Assembly (NCBI RefSeq): GCF_030384665.1
Contig: NC_083678.1
Coordinates: forward strand, 558,001 to 622,000
Length of the DNA stretch: 64,000 bases
DNA from: Lodderomyces elongisporus
Taxonomy: Eukaryota > Ascomycota > Pichiomycetes > Serinales > Debaryomycetaceae
Reading direction: 5' to 3'
Below, piece by piece: positions 1-9,632 of this stretch. A model generated the notes under the pieces. That model saw only the letters and a program-made list of their open reading frames with translations, searched no databases and was not told the origin of the DNA. Both the position numbers and the translations under genes were made by a program. How positions within the stretch are numbered: position 1 is the stretch's first letter; the number at the start of each line of letters is the position of its first letter.

Positions 1-260
1 TCACCAAAATAGAGATAGTGATATATCTTCTACTGACTCCAAATGAATATCTCTTGACTACTACCAAAGGCGGGACATAGCCATTTTGGCTAAATGATGG
101 ATCTACACTGGCTCTTTATATATATATATATATATATATGGAGGTTTACATTTGGCTAACTTTTCATGTATCTACTTGTAAATCTGAAGACGTAAAATGA
201 AAAAAAAAATATATATATATAAAAAGGACAGCAGGCTTTTATTCATACACAATACGGATG

Positions 261-330
261 CAAGTTGAAGTACAAGTACAAGTACAAGTACAACTTGAAG
301 TTGAAGTTGAAGTTGAAGTTGAAGTACAAG
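261..330. repeat. Compound hexanucleotide microsatellite
   Basis: Tandem copies of ACAAGT run directly into tandem copies of TTGAAG, about four to five of each. The two units differ at only a few bases and probably arose from one another by slippage. Confidence 0.85.
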
Positions 331-1064
331 CACAACTTGTGTATTGTTATGCAATGCATTCTATAATACGTGCCTACGCCTATTGTTGAGTATTTCAAGT
401 TATGCCACTTTTCTTTTTCTCTTTCTCTCTCTATATTTGAGAAATTCGACAGATGGAGTTAATTTGATACTGAAATTGGACTAAGCTGAGTAAACCAAAA
501 AGAAGAAAAAGGGAATGGGAAGACAACTTCGGAAGTAATCGTCTATGAAGAGACACGTCTGTGTGTCTGTGTGTCTGTGTGTCTGTATGTCTTCTTTTGT
601 TTGTGCAAGTGCGTTTGTGTGTGTGTCTGTTTGTTTATAGACAAAACAATGCCACTATTATTACATGGGGCAAAGGCTGTTTCTAACCAACCACTGCAAT
701 GATAAGCAAAATCAGGCAAGTGAAAAAAAAAATCAGAACAGTTTAAACCAAATCTAAACTGGATTAATTAACAGTTTGTTTCTTCTTCTTCCACTTCTCA
801 ACTAACTTTATACACCCACACATTCGCTAACAGAGCTCAGCCTCAGTCTATATCCTGGATATTTGAACTAATTGTGACTGACACGTGGCGCAATTTAAAA
901 AAAGAAGAAGGGACACCTCCAACAATTATCATGATAAGCAGAACCAACAATATCAAACCAAAAAGAAAAAAGAAAAAAATTAAAAAATTAAAATCAGTAC
1001 ATCGACGACGCGATTTTATGCACCAACGACCCTTCCTTCCATTCTTAACTGCAGTCAGCAAAAA

Positions 1065-1116
1065 CAGTAAAATAAAACAGTAAAATAAAACAGTAAAATA
1101 AAACAGTAAAATAAAA
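1065..1116. repeat. 13-bp tandem repeat, four perfect copies
   Basis: The unit CAGTAAAATAAAA occurs four times head to tail without a mismatch, then decays into CAAACAATAAAA-like sequence. It is non-coding. Confidence 0.9.
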
Positions 1117-2390
1117 CAAACAATAAAACAAACAATTTTAAATTCATCTATGCAAAAAAGAGAAAAGCAGAAACAAACATAAACATGAACATGAACATAA
1201 ACATCAGCTAACAAAGCAAATTACCTAACTCCATTGTTTCTTTTTTATTTTGCATTACATACAACTAATTCAATGGCTTACTCTATTTGCCAAACTCATC
1301 TTCATTAAGTTGACGATGAAAAAAAAAAAAAAAAAAGAAAAACATACAAAGGAAAAAGGCAAAAGATTAAATTAAAGCCAAAATTTAAAAGGTAGAGGAA
1401 GAGAGTATTGCGAGTCCAAATTAGAAACCTTTTGAAGGAGTAGTCTAGAACCACAATAATTTCAATTGTTATTTCCTCTAACCAACAAACTTTCATTGAT
1501 TCTTTCAATTGTTTCTAACCTTATTGTCCTTATTGTATTTACTCGTTCAACGGGATTTTTTATTACGAATATTTACTTTCCCCAAAAGAAGAAGAAGAAA
1601 AAGAAAGAAAGAATGAAAGAAAGGAGATGATGATTTTACTCGGAGACACGGCCATGTATGAATGGTTAATTACCCGCCTTAGACAAATTTGATGAGCACT
1701 TACACAAACGCTATGGTGTAACTTTTTGTATATATATATCTATACATACAGTACACAGTACACTCAATGAATGAGAAAGCTTTGATCCAAATTGTATTAC
1801 AAAAACAGATATAGAACTAGGATCCTAAAACAAAGTGAATATAGTGAGCATAGAGATGCACATTTTACAATAAAAGAACCGGGAAACGTTGACAAGAATA
1901 CTGTTGATAAAAGAAAGAAAACTTACATTTGTAGTCTAAGACCAAATCCTGAACCCCAATATATATATATATATATATATATATGTATACCAAAATCTTA
2001 CGTATTGTAGAGATTGAAAGTCAAGTCTTTTGCTGATAATAGGATATAGTGCTATTTCAGTGTTGGAACTATGTTGTGCAAAGGCGAAATGAGGAGGATG
2101 TTCAAATCAATGAAATGGGGAATAGTTGATTCACTCAATGATAAACTCTAGCCAACTAATCCATATTAGACCAGTTTGTGCATTATCATCCAACTTTGGA
2201 ATGTTTTGAGCCCTTTGCTGATCGTCAATGCACATACTCGTTAAATACAGAATGAGCAAGTCAATATAGTATGGCGAACCTCATATTATCTGTAAACAAG
2301 AGCAAAAACCAAAAAACAAAATACGCAATCCAATCGCGTCTTGTCCATTACAATGAACAAAGGATGTAGTTCTGTTTTTAGTCTCTTATA

Positions 2391-2404
2391 CCCCCCCCCC
2401 CCCC
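2391..2404 (+). repeat. Poly-C tract (14 C)
   Basis: Uninterrupted C run about 260 bases beyond the stop codon of the flavin monooxygenase gene. It is one of at least eight C runs of 10 or more in spacers of this window. Confidence 0.9.
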
Positions 2405-2665
2405 ACCCAATTTATCAGATTCTATTTGAGACCCACCAACTCAAGTCCCAATGAACTTACCGTAACCTCACCAGTCTTTCTTCTTTCTCTGCCAAAAAAC
2501 TATAACAAGTAGTTGTAAATTTCGACAATCATTCAATAATATAAATACACCGTTGACAAGTATAAAGCTATATACTCATTTGCTCAGCATCCAAAACCAC
2601 CTCTATCATAAAAATGTACATAAACATGTATATAAACATATTTATAGTTTCACACTCACAAAGCA

Positions 2666-4258
2666 TTAGTTCTCACCAGCTTCAAGTTTCCTCTTCTTTT
2701 CAACTCTCCTTTCAAACTCATCTCTTGTTTCACCTGCTCTCCATCTCAAATTATATGCAGGGTGGCTTTCCAAAACAAACCCTGCATCCTTCCTTTCAGC
2801 ACCAAAAAGCTGTTCTCTAAACGTCAAGGGCGAGCCATCTGCGTGTCTTGGATAATCATCCCATACCAAACCTCGTTTTTGCAACTCGGGAATTAAATAA
2901 TCAACCACATCCTCAAAGGTCTCCGGCTGCACAGCATAAGTGACATTGAACCCATCAACACCAGAAATATCAACCCATCGTTGAATCTCATCAGCTACAG
3001 ACTCAGCTGTTCCATGGAAAACAGGACCCAAACCACCAACAGTGATTTGCTTAGCAATATGTTCTCTAGTCTTTCTCACTTCTTCGCTCTCACCAGGTGC
3101 CTTTTTGTTCCACAACTCCAAAAAGGATTTCACAGCATTGGTACCAACAGCAGTAATGTCTTCACCATAACCATATTGACTAATATCAATACCAGTCCAA
3201 CCACTAAACAATGCTTGTGCTCCTTCAATGTCACCATAACTCTGGTATTCCTTGTACTTGGCATCTGCCTCCTCCTGAGTCGCACCAATAACCGGTGTAA
3301 TCAATTGTAAAAACTTGATTGATCCCTCAGGTCTTCCAAACTTTTCTCTAGCAATCTTTTTAATATCCTTGATTTGCTTGCCCAATGCCTCGGGCGAGAA
3401 CTGCGTGATAAACACAACCTCTGCATGCTGGGCAGCAAACAATTTCCCAGCTGAACTAGTGCCAGCTTGAATAATCACGGGTAATCTCTGCTTCAAATTT
3501 GGTTCAGCAACAAAGATTCCCGGCACTTTGAACCACTTGTCATCGTGTGCAATCTCTCTAATCTTTTCAGGGTTGGCAAACACTCCATCCTTCAACTCAA
3601 CAGCATCATCACTCCACGAACTCAAAAACAACTTGTAAATAACATTTATATACTCCTCGGCACGTTCATATCTTTCATGATGCAAGGGTAAATCTTGACC
3701 ATTCAAAAGGTTTCTAGAAGCACTATCCAAATATGAGCTAACAACATTCCATCCAATCCTACCTTGGGTCAAATGGTCCAAGCTAGCCAACCTTCTCGCA
3801 AGATGGTATGGATGCTCGCTAATTGTTGCAAAGGTAATACCAAAAGCCAAATTTTCAGTCACTGCAGCACTAGCAGAAATCACCGTTGAAGGCTCAATTG
3901 TAGGCAATTGGGCTCCAGAACTTGCTGCTGCGGTATAGTTACCAGGTCCATTGTAAACATCGTAGGGTCCCAAAACATCAGCAATAAATAAACCGTTGAA
4001 TTTACCACGCTCAAGTAACTTTGATAATGAGGTCCAATACTCAATGGTATTGAACTGGCGTGACTTGTCACGTGGATGTTTCCACAACCCAGGAGCTTGA
4101 AGACCAGAACAACCCATCTCGAATGCAAAGAGCTTGATTTGCTTTTGGGAAGAAGTATTATCAGCAGGATTTTTGATGGTGGCTGTGGAGTCTAAACCAC
4201 CGTTTTTTTTCTCACCATCAAAGGCTTTACCATTAGTCTGTGATTGCGTAGGAGCCAT
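2666..4258 (-). CDS. Luciferase-like FMN-dependent monooxygenase (NtaA/SnaA/DszA type)
   Basis: A 530-residue protein of the bacterial-luciferase-like TIM-barrel family, in the branch of nitrilotriacetate monooxygenase component A, pristinamycin synthase SnaA and DszA. Members use reduced FMN from a separate reductase, plus oxygen, to oxidise small organic substrates; the substrate here cannot be read from sequence. Visible family blocks: the N-terminal strand with KLFAFEMGC, 'GKFNGLFIADVLG' near residue 88, 'LAFGITFATISEHPYHLARRLASLDHLTQGRIGWNVVSS' near 137-175 (quoted here in parts: SEHPYHLAR, then LTQGRIGWNVV), and 'PVIIQAGTSSAGK' near 260. The first 40 residues are polar and variable and could be flexible. 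Length is slightly above the 440-470 usual for bacterial members. There is no signal peptide, so it is probably cytosolic. Genes of this type are patchy in yeasts, and an old transfer from bacteria is possible. The ATG at 4258 gives the full conserved N-terminus. Confidence 0.85.
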   Translation of the reverse strand: MAPTQSQTNGKAFDGEKKNGGLDSTATIKNPADNTSSQKQIKLFAFEMGCSGLQAPGLWKHPRDKSRQFNTIEYWTSLSKLLERGKFNGLFIADVLGPYDVYNGPGNYTAAASSGAQLPTIEPSTVISASAAVTENLAFGITFATISEHPYHLARRLASLDHLTQGRIGWNVVSSYLDSASRNLLNGQDLPLHHERYERAEEYINVIYKLFLSSWSDDAVELKDGVFANPEKIREIAHDDKWFKVPGIFVAEPNLKQRLPVIIQAGTSSAGKLFAAQHAEVVFITQFSPEALGKQIKDIKKIAREKFGRPEGSIKFLQLITPVIGATQEEADAKYKEYQSYGDIEGAQALFSGWTGIDISQYGYGEDITAVGTNAVKSFLELWNKKAPGESEEVRKTREHIAKQITVGGLGPVFHGTAESVADEIQRWVDISGVDGFNVTYAVQPETFEDVVDYLIPELQKRGLVWDDYPRHADGSPLTFREQLFGAERKDAGFVLESHPAYNLRWRAGETRDEFERRVEKKRKLEAGEN

Positions 4259-5561
4259 TATTGTACTTGAATGGTTGAATAAAGTGTTCTTTAATATCTT
4301 TAGTGGGCTTTATCTAACCAAATTTCCATAGAACTTTAAAACTCTTGTTGAAAAGAAAATAGAAAAAGAAAATGGACAGAATGATTTCAAACTGAAATAT
4401 TTACTTATATTTATACAAGTTTCTCTAAATTTCAAAAGAATTTCAAAGAATTCAAAAAATTATATATTATACCTTTTTCTCTTCTTTTTTTGGCCATTTC
4501 GAAGGGTTTGTGTTGAGGACTAGTTTCAAATCATATGTGTGTGTATACGAATTTACATAATCAAGAGGAAAGTGGGAAGTGGGAAGTGGGAAGAGGGGGG
4601 GAGGCAGAGTAAGAAATGGTCAATTCAATTTCGTCATCTTGTACTAAAAAACAATTAAATAGACCATAGACAGCAAATTCCCGAGCCGCCGTGGTGCAAA
4701 TATAATTGTGGAGATCCTTTTTTTTTTTTTTTGTTCTTGTTCTTTAATTCTCTTTTGCTCTTTTTCTCTCCAAGACTTTCTTTCAATGAGCCCTTATTGT
4801 CCTACTATGCAGATTTTCCATACAATTCTAACTGTGTGTCTCTTGTTTTTCAAGTTGTGGTTAGAATATATTATCTTGGATCTCGTGAAACAACAAAACT
4901 GTGGCGTCGATATTTTGAATAATCTTTTTGATCCTTTTCTTTTTTCTTTTTTTCTTTTTTCTTTTTTCTTTTTGTGTGAGATCACCCTTTGACGAATTTT
5001 GTTAACTAACCACGCTTTGTATACCAGTTGTAATTTACTTATTTATTTTATTTTATTTTCTTTGTTTCCAACTTTATTAGTCAAGTACTTGAGATCCCTT
5101 ATTAACAATATTTTTTATTTCTAATAATAATCGATGAGCTTGATAATCATGTGTTCCAAGTAATCATAAAGTCAGATCCCCTTAATTGGATATCGATGAA
5201 CTTTCCAGACTCAATGTACACAATCTTTTGTGCTGTACTCCTTTTTGTTTGTAACAAACGAATATATATTTTTTTTTTTTCAAATCAGGTGGGTGCAAAA
5301 AACTAAAAAAAAGCAACAATTCATGTGGTACAATATATGAACTTGATCACACAAGATATTATACATGCAAGAAATCGTACTTTGGAAATCGAGTATTTGA
5401 AACATTTACTCCATTTGTAATACAATTCTTACCATTATTCTTTTAAATTCACTTTATCACCAGTATATACATCTCTTTAGCACGTAAGTTAAAGAGGAGG
5501 AAACGTAACTTTACAAAAAAAAAGTAACTAAAAGAAAAGGAAAACAAAAACATTATATTAT
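4259..5561. other. Intergenic, 1.3 kb between two minus-strand genes
   Basis: Upstream region of the flavin monooxygenase and downstream region of UGO1. It holds a G-quadruplex-type motif at 4574-4601 and long T and TTTTTC runs near 4719-4733 and 4930-4975. No gene is supported; the Phe/Leu-rich open frames at 4708-4992 are products of the T runs. Confidence 0.6.
4574..4601 (+). other. Canonical G-quadruplex motif
   Basis: Three GGGAAGT-type units followed by a seven-G run give four G-runs with 4-base loops. It lies about 315 bases upstream of the monooxygenase start, with the G-rich strand being that gene's template strand. Confidence 0.75.
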
Positions 5562-7460
5562 TTACAACCTCTCCTCTTGCAATTCACTACCATTCAGCTT
5601 GATAATGTTATAGCCCCAAAACCCAACAACATTCATTAACCCTACTCTCCAACCATTAAACAAACCCAATGATTTCACTCTCTGGAAAAGACTCAAGTTC
5701 CCATTTTCTGCATCTTCGAGAGATGGCAAGCCATTGAAATCCACAATCAAGTTTTCCTCAGGTTTCACAATTGTAATCACCTTCTTTAAATCATGCTTTT
5801 TATCTTGAAGCAAAAATGCAACTTGCTCTTTTCTCAACAAATTCTCCACGGGCAATTTGATAAAAAACTCACAGATTAGTGAAATGAGATTGACAAATGT
5901 GTAGATTGCAGGTGACGAGTAAGAGTCAATATTAAACTTGATGAAGAGAATGTATGGCGCCATTTTACGGAATATACTCGAACTCAATTGGTAAAGTGTA
6001 GTCAAAAGCACAATCGGAGTAGGAGGATGCTTCAAATAGTAAGTTGGAAAGTATCGAATCAGTTCACGCACCGACCTCGTATTTTGTAATAGGTCCTCTG
6101 CTGCCTGTTCAATCAAATCTTCCTTGCAATGTACACTACTTGAACCGCTAATTTGACCACCTTGACTGCCATTGCCAATCATACCATTCTTGTTAATGGG
6201 TAATGCATTATTCGGCTGTGTAATCATAAGCTTGACCCTGATCAAGTCCAATGGCATCAACGCCAATCCGGTCAACACACATGCACCAACAGAAAGCCAC
6301 AATGACCTGAATGGGTCATTGGAGTGCGTCAAGTCAAGGAAAAAAGGGTCTGGGATACCCAAAAATGGAGAGAGGAATCCTGTGATCCATGCCTCGATTG
6401 TATGCGATAACGTTTGGTAAAAGAACGATGCATTGACACCACGGAAAAGTGCAAAGAAAGAATCCTTTTGGGTGATGGCAGAAATAATGTCAATAGTGTG
6501 TAACGACTTTGGTTGTATTTTGTACACCTTGAGTCTCTTTCTTGTACTCAATCTTTTCAATGCGGGTGGTCTAAACTCCCCTGATGAGTGCAGATGCAGA
6601 TGCAGATGTAGTTGTAACTGTGAGGGTGATTGCAGTGATTGCAGTGATTGAAGGGGTTGAGTATTTGTTGCATTTGGATCTGCTGCTTGTGTCAATGGGT
6701 CATATGAGCTCAGAGGACTAGCCCAAACCAGTTGATCATTTTGAGGCTGAAAATAGTCAATTGGTTCATCCTCCTCTGCAAAATTGACAGTTGGAAAATG
6801 CGTACTTCCATCCTCATTCTTGTACTTGTTGCTGCTGATGTTGCTATTGCCAGTGGATGTGGTAGTTTTGGCCGTAGTATTGGTTGTACCATTATCACTG
6901 CTACCCACGCCACGTACAGAAGCTGCCGATGCACTATCTCTACTCTCCAATAATCTCTTGTTCCTAAGATCTTCCTTCTTCTTTTCCTTTATAATATTGA
7001 ACTTGCCTACTTGCAACACCAATCGTGTTATCTCCAAAGGTTGCGCAATAAGAACTCGCAAATAACTCTTGACAAAGTTCCACAATAAATTCTTCACCAA
7101 CTCGAGCAAGTTATTCGGATCAAAATACTCATTGAATTCTAGGTCATACAAATTTTTGTCACGAAATGAACCCGTTGTTGTAGAAGACCCGGAACCATAA
7201 ATTCCAACGCCACCACCTTGTCGATCAAATGCTCTCCTTATTATACCTGGTTTTTGTAATCCACTAGCATTTTGGTTTACGGCATTTTCAATTGAGTTTG
7301 ACGAAAGGTTAGTGGTGATTGGTTTATGTGCCTTTGGATCATACAATCCAACACCTTTTTTAAAGATGACGGGGTAACCCGCATCAAAAGTGTCGTGATC
7401 GTAATAAGGTCTCAACTGGTGAGGATCTAGCTTCCCGGAAGTCGACGAGAATGACGACAT
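5562..7460 (-). CDS. UGO1: Ugo1, mitochondrial outer-membrane fusion factor
   Basis: A 632-residue modified carrier-fold protein. Yeast Ugo1 sits in the mitochondrial outer membrane and links the fusion GTPases Fzo1 and Mgm1. The N-terminus has the Ugo1 block 'LRPYYDHDTFDAGYPVIFK' (residues 16-34). A first carrier-like segment 'QPLEITRLVLQVG' is at 140-152. A long variable linker follows (about 155-300, rich in Ser/Thr, Asn and Gln). Then come 'GFLSPFLGIPDPFFLDL' (361-377) and the carrier signature PLDLIRVKL (403-411). It is longer than the roughly 500-residue S. cerevisiae protein because of the linker. In the linker, hexamer repeats encode alternating His and CTG codons near 285-291; under CTG-as-Ser these become HSHSHS, and the nearby QSL repeats become QSS. 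Its stop is about 1.3 kb upstream of the flavin monooxygenase and its start is 570 bases from the end of SDC1. Confidence 0.88.
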   Translation of the reverse strand: MSSFSSTSGKLDPHQLRPYYDHDTFDAGYPVIFKKGVGLYDPKAHKPITTNLSSNSIENAVNQNASGLQKPGIIRRAFDRQGGGVGIYGSGSSTTTGSFRDKNLYDLEFNEYFDPNNLLELVKNLLWNFVKSYLRVLIAQPLEITRLVLQVGKFNIIKEKKKEDLRNKRLLESRDSASAASVRGVGSSDNGTTNTTAKTTTSTGNSNISSNKYKNEDGSTHFPTVNFAEEDEPIDYFQPQNDQLVWASPLSSYDPLTQAADPNATNTQPLQSLQSLQSPSQLQLHLHLHLHSSGEFRPPALKRLSTRKRLKVYKIQPKSLHTIDIISAITQKDSFFALFRGVNASFFYQTLSHTIEAWITGFLSPFLGIPDPFFLDLTHSNDPFRSLWLSVGACVLTGLALMPLDLIRVKLMITQPNNALPINKNGMIGNGSQGGQISGSSSVHCKEDLIEQAAEDLLQNTRSVRELIRYFPTYYLKHPPTPIVLLTTLYQLSSSIFRKMAPYILFIKFNIDSYSSPAIYTFVNLISLICEFFIKLPVENLLRKEQVAFLLQDKKHDLKKVITIVKPEENLIVDFNGLPSLEDAENGNLSLFQRVKSLGLFNGWRVGLMNVVGFWGYNIIKLNGSELQEERL

Positions 7461-8029
7461 TGGAAATATATATATGTCACTTTCTGTTGATGTTGATGTT
7501 GTTGTTCCAAAAAGAAGCTGGTGATTTTTAGTAGATTATCTGATATAATTGGTGTGAGTGTATCTATATGTAAGAGTGTGAGAGTGAGAGTGTGAGTTTG
7601 AGTGTGTGTGTGTGTGTTTGCTTGCGTGCGTGCGTGCGTGCGTGCCTCCCCTTCCTCCTTGGTACTTTGGAAATTGTATTCCACTCTCTATTGATTATTC
7701 GCTTGCTTGCTCTTAACAGGCAAGTAATGTTGAGCCGCATCACTTGTGTCAAGTTCACAATATTAATTCAAATTTCATTCTACTTTAGAGGTAAATCTTC
7801 GTTGAGTACATTACTTGTTTCTGATTACGTTTTGTTAATATATAAGCATTCGAATATATATATACATATATATATGCATGTGTGTGTTTTTGGTACAATG
7901 GTTCCGACTTTAATAAAATGGCTAAAGTAGACAGGGACCAATGCACTTTTCAAGATAGTTTACACTATATTTTTATGTTTATAGCTTTCCTTTAATACTG
8001 TTATATTTTGACCTTCGCTAATTCTATCA
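7461..8029. other. Intergenic UGO1-SDC1 (570 bp)
   Basis: Promoter side of UGO1 and 3' side of SDC1. It contains a GTGTGAGAGTGAG stretch and a GTGT run near 7575-7620, a (GCGT)n repeat at about 7621-7647, and TATATACATATATATA near 7857-7874. No gene is supported. Confidence 0.6.
7621..7647. repeat. (GCGT)n tetranucleotide microsatellite
   Basis: About five consecutive GCGT units adjacent to a GTGT run, in the UGO1 upstream region. It is unusually GC-rich for this window. Confidence 0.85.
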
Positions 8030-8503
8030 TCAATTCTCGCCTTCTTCCTCCAAACGATGCTGATATATAGATCTGGCTATTAGAAACTCGCCTAGATACT
8101 TCAATGGATCCTCGGGTCTTGCATGTCCCACTTCTTTTAAACCATCTAGTATATGCTGCGTCAAATGTTTATTCAAATACCTCCTCACCGATGAACCGCC
8201 AACAACCTCATGCAATGGCGGAAGGTTTGATGTTTCCACTATTTCTTGTTTGACAACAGGTTCCTGTGTCGGCTGTTGAACTTGAGGCTGTGGTGTTCTT
8301 TGTGGCGTGTCATTGGCGGTAACTTCCCCTTTTGTTAGCCCTTCCTCCATCTCCTGCTCCTCTTGCTTTATGTGCGAATCTTCAATTACCTCCTTCTCAC
8401 CAACATTGGAGTCATCACCATTTTCACCTTTGACTTGAGTCGTACTCTCTGGAACTGGTGTTGCAGTTGGAGTTGGTTCCAGTATAATATCTTGCAAATT
8501 CAT
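8030..8503 (-). CDS. SDC1: Sdc1, Dpy-30-domain subunit of the COMPASS histone methyltransferase
   Basis: A 157-residue protein whose C-terminus is a Dpy-30 motif. Sdc1 dimerises through this helical pair and binds the Bre2 subunit in the Set1/COMPASS complex, which methylates histone H3 lysine 4 in the nucleus. The motif runs from about residue 103 to 145 (VRRYLNKHLTQHILDGL, then RPEDPLKYLGEFLI). The first 100 residues are acidic, rich in Pro, Thr and Gln, and of low complexity, as in other fungal Sdc1 proteins. Length is close to the 175 residues of the S. cerevisiae protein. It is divergent from TLG1 and shares a 415-bp promoter region with it. The ATG at 8503 is the only start that leaves a plausible leader. 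Confidence 0.9.
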   Translation of the reverse strand: MNLQDIILEPTPTATPVPESTTQVKGENGDDSNVGEKEVIEDSHIKQEEQEMEEGLTKGEVTANDTPQRTPQPQVQQPTQEPVVKQEIVETSNLPPLHEVVGGSSVRRYLNKHLTQHILDGLKEVGHARPEDPLKYLGEFLIARSIYQHRLEEEGEN

Positions 8504-8774
8504 TTTAATTGTATGTTCTTTGGTGGATTACAGGTGCACGTAAAAGAATTATTGTAACTGAAAGTGAATTGGCCGCGTTTTGGAAAAGAGTATCAATGGA
8601 AAACCAAGAAAATCGAAAAACCAAAAAATACTTGTACTCCAGCCTGTGCACCAGCCTGTATTTCAACTTGTTCACCGCTACCCTTTGTCCGTACCCATTC
8701 CTTTCTCCACGCTTCTCCTTCCTCTTTACATACAAACACACAAGCACATAAACATACACCCACAAAACTAGCAA

Positions 8775-8818
8775 GAATCGCATAGGAATCGCACAGGAAT
8801 CGCACAGGAATCGCAAAA
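8775..8818. repeat. 11-bp tandem repeat, four copies
   Basis: Units GAATCGCATAG, GAATCGCACAG (twice) and GAATCGCAAAA lie head to tail with a shared GAATCGCA core. The period is close to one DNA helical turn, so each core would face the same side of the helix. It lies 101-144 bases upstream of the TLG1 start. Confidence 0.85.
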
Positions 8819-8877
8819 GACTGCTGTAAATAACTGAAAGCAACTACATCAAACAAGTACATCTATACGTTTCCCCG

Positions 8878-8893
8878 CCCCCCCCCCCCCCCC
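8878..8893 (+). repeat. Poly-C tract (16 C) just upstream of TLG1
   Basis: Sixteen uninterrupted C residues after TTCCCCG. It probably falls in the TLG1 5' leader, since the start codon follows within 26 bases. Confidence 0.9.
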
Positions 8894-8918
8894 ACTTTTA
8901 ACTTCACCAATATCAATC

Positions 8919-9632
8919 ATGGATCCATTTAATGAAGTGAAAGATGAGGCAGAGAGCACCATCAAGCAATTGGAATCAATCATTGCAAAACGCCTGCTGC
9001 TGAACCAACCTCCATCATTGGAACAAATACAGGACTTTGAAAACAATCTTCAAGAAATGCGTGAGCTACAAGAGGACTTCAGAGGCACTTTGGAAATGAG
9101 CTCAGCTGAACCAGAAAGGTTCAATCTCACGCCCCTGGATATACGTCAACGACAGAATATAATCAACAATTTTGAGAAACGAATATCCCAACTTGAACAA
9201 AAATGGGAAAAGAGTAAGCAACGTGACCCAACACGCGAAGTCACAACCATGTCTAATCGAATAAGCCAAGATGGAGAAAACCCGTTTGCTGCCGCAGCTA
9301 CCGACTTTGAGGATTTAGACTCGGGTGCGGCCATGACAAACTACCAGCAACAGGAAATGATTGAGGAACAAGACAATCAATTGGATGATATACATAAAAC
9401 TATGATGAACTTGAACCAGCAGGCTGCAATGATGGGCGATGAATTGGAAGATCAAGCATTTATGCTCGATGAGTTGGATTATGAATTGGACCATACCGGA
9501 AACAAGCTACAAAGGGGAATGAAGAGATTGAATGTGTTTATCGAGCGAAATAAAGAAACTGCAAGTAATTGGTGCATTGGGATATTGGTGGTGGCATTGG
9601 TGTTATTGCTTGTCTTGCTTATTGTAGCATAA
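8919..9632 (+). CDS. TLG1: Tlg1, syntaxin-6-type Qc-SNARE of endosome/late Golgi
   Basis: A 237-residue tail-anchored SNARE. Yeast Tlg1 pairs with Tlg2, Vti1 and Snc1/2 for fusion of endosome-derived vesicles at the late Golgi. The N-terminal half (residues 1-100) has the syntaxin-6-like three-helix pattern, with 'FNLTPLDIRQRQNII' near 69-83. The SNARE motif spans about 147-203 with heptad spacing and a central Gln in LEDQAFML. A single membrane segment of about 20 hydrophobic residues ends the protein at residue 237. Length is close to the 224 residues of S. cerevisiae Tlg1. Three consecutive CTG codons at residues 26-28 and one in TPLDI would be Ser under the CTG-clade code. The start lies downstream of a poly-C leader. 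Confidence 0.88.
   Translation: MDPFNEVKDEAESTIKQLESIIAKRLLLNQPPSLEQIQDFENNLQEMRELQEDFRGTLEMSSAEPERFNLTPLDIRQRQNIINNFEKRISQLEQKWEKSKQRDPTREVTTMSNRISQDGENPFAAAATDFEDLDSGAAMTNYQQQEMIEEQDNQLDDIHKTMMNLNQQAAMMGDELEDQAFMLDELDYELDHTGNKLQRGMKRLNVFIERNKETASNWCIGILVVALVLLLVLLIVA

Larger units (their letters stand above)
1..2665. other. Gene-free left flank (2.7 kb)
   Basis: No convincing gene is seen. The open frames are short and low in complexity, and they coincide with repeats. The stretch holds a TA run near 117-139, a compound hexamer repeat at 261-330, TGTGTGTC-type repeats near 556-592, a 13-bp tandem repeat at 1065-1116, a TA run at 1960-1984 and a 14-C tract at 2391-2404. Nothing resembling a tRNA was found. 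Confidence 0.6.
8504..8918. promoter_or_regulatory. Shared SDC1/TLG1 divergent promoter region
   Basis: 415 bases separate the two starts. It contains an 11-bp tandem repeat at 8775-8818, a duplicated CCAGCCTGT near 8639-8660, CACA-rich sequence near 8728-8765, and a 16-C tract at 8878-8893 ending 25 bases before the TLG1 ATG. Which elements drive which gene cannot be told from sequence. Confidence 0.6.

Noticed and set aside
172..354. Open frame on the minus strand of Val/Leu/Gln repeats
   Set aside because: It is generated entirely by the compound hexanucleotide microsatellite.
4708..4992. Phe-rich open frames on both strands
   Set aside because: They are produced by long T runs and TTTTTC repeats, overlap each other, and have no motif.
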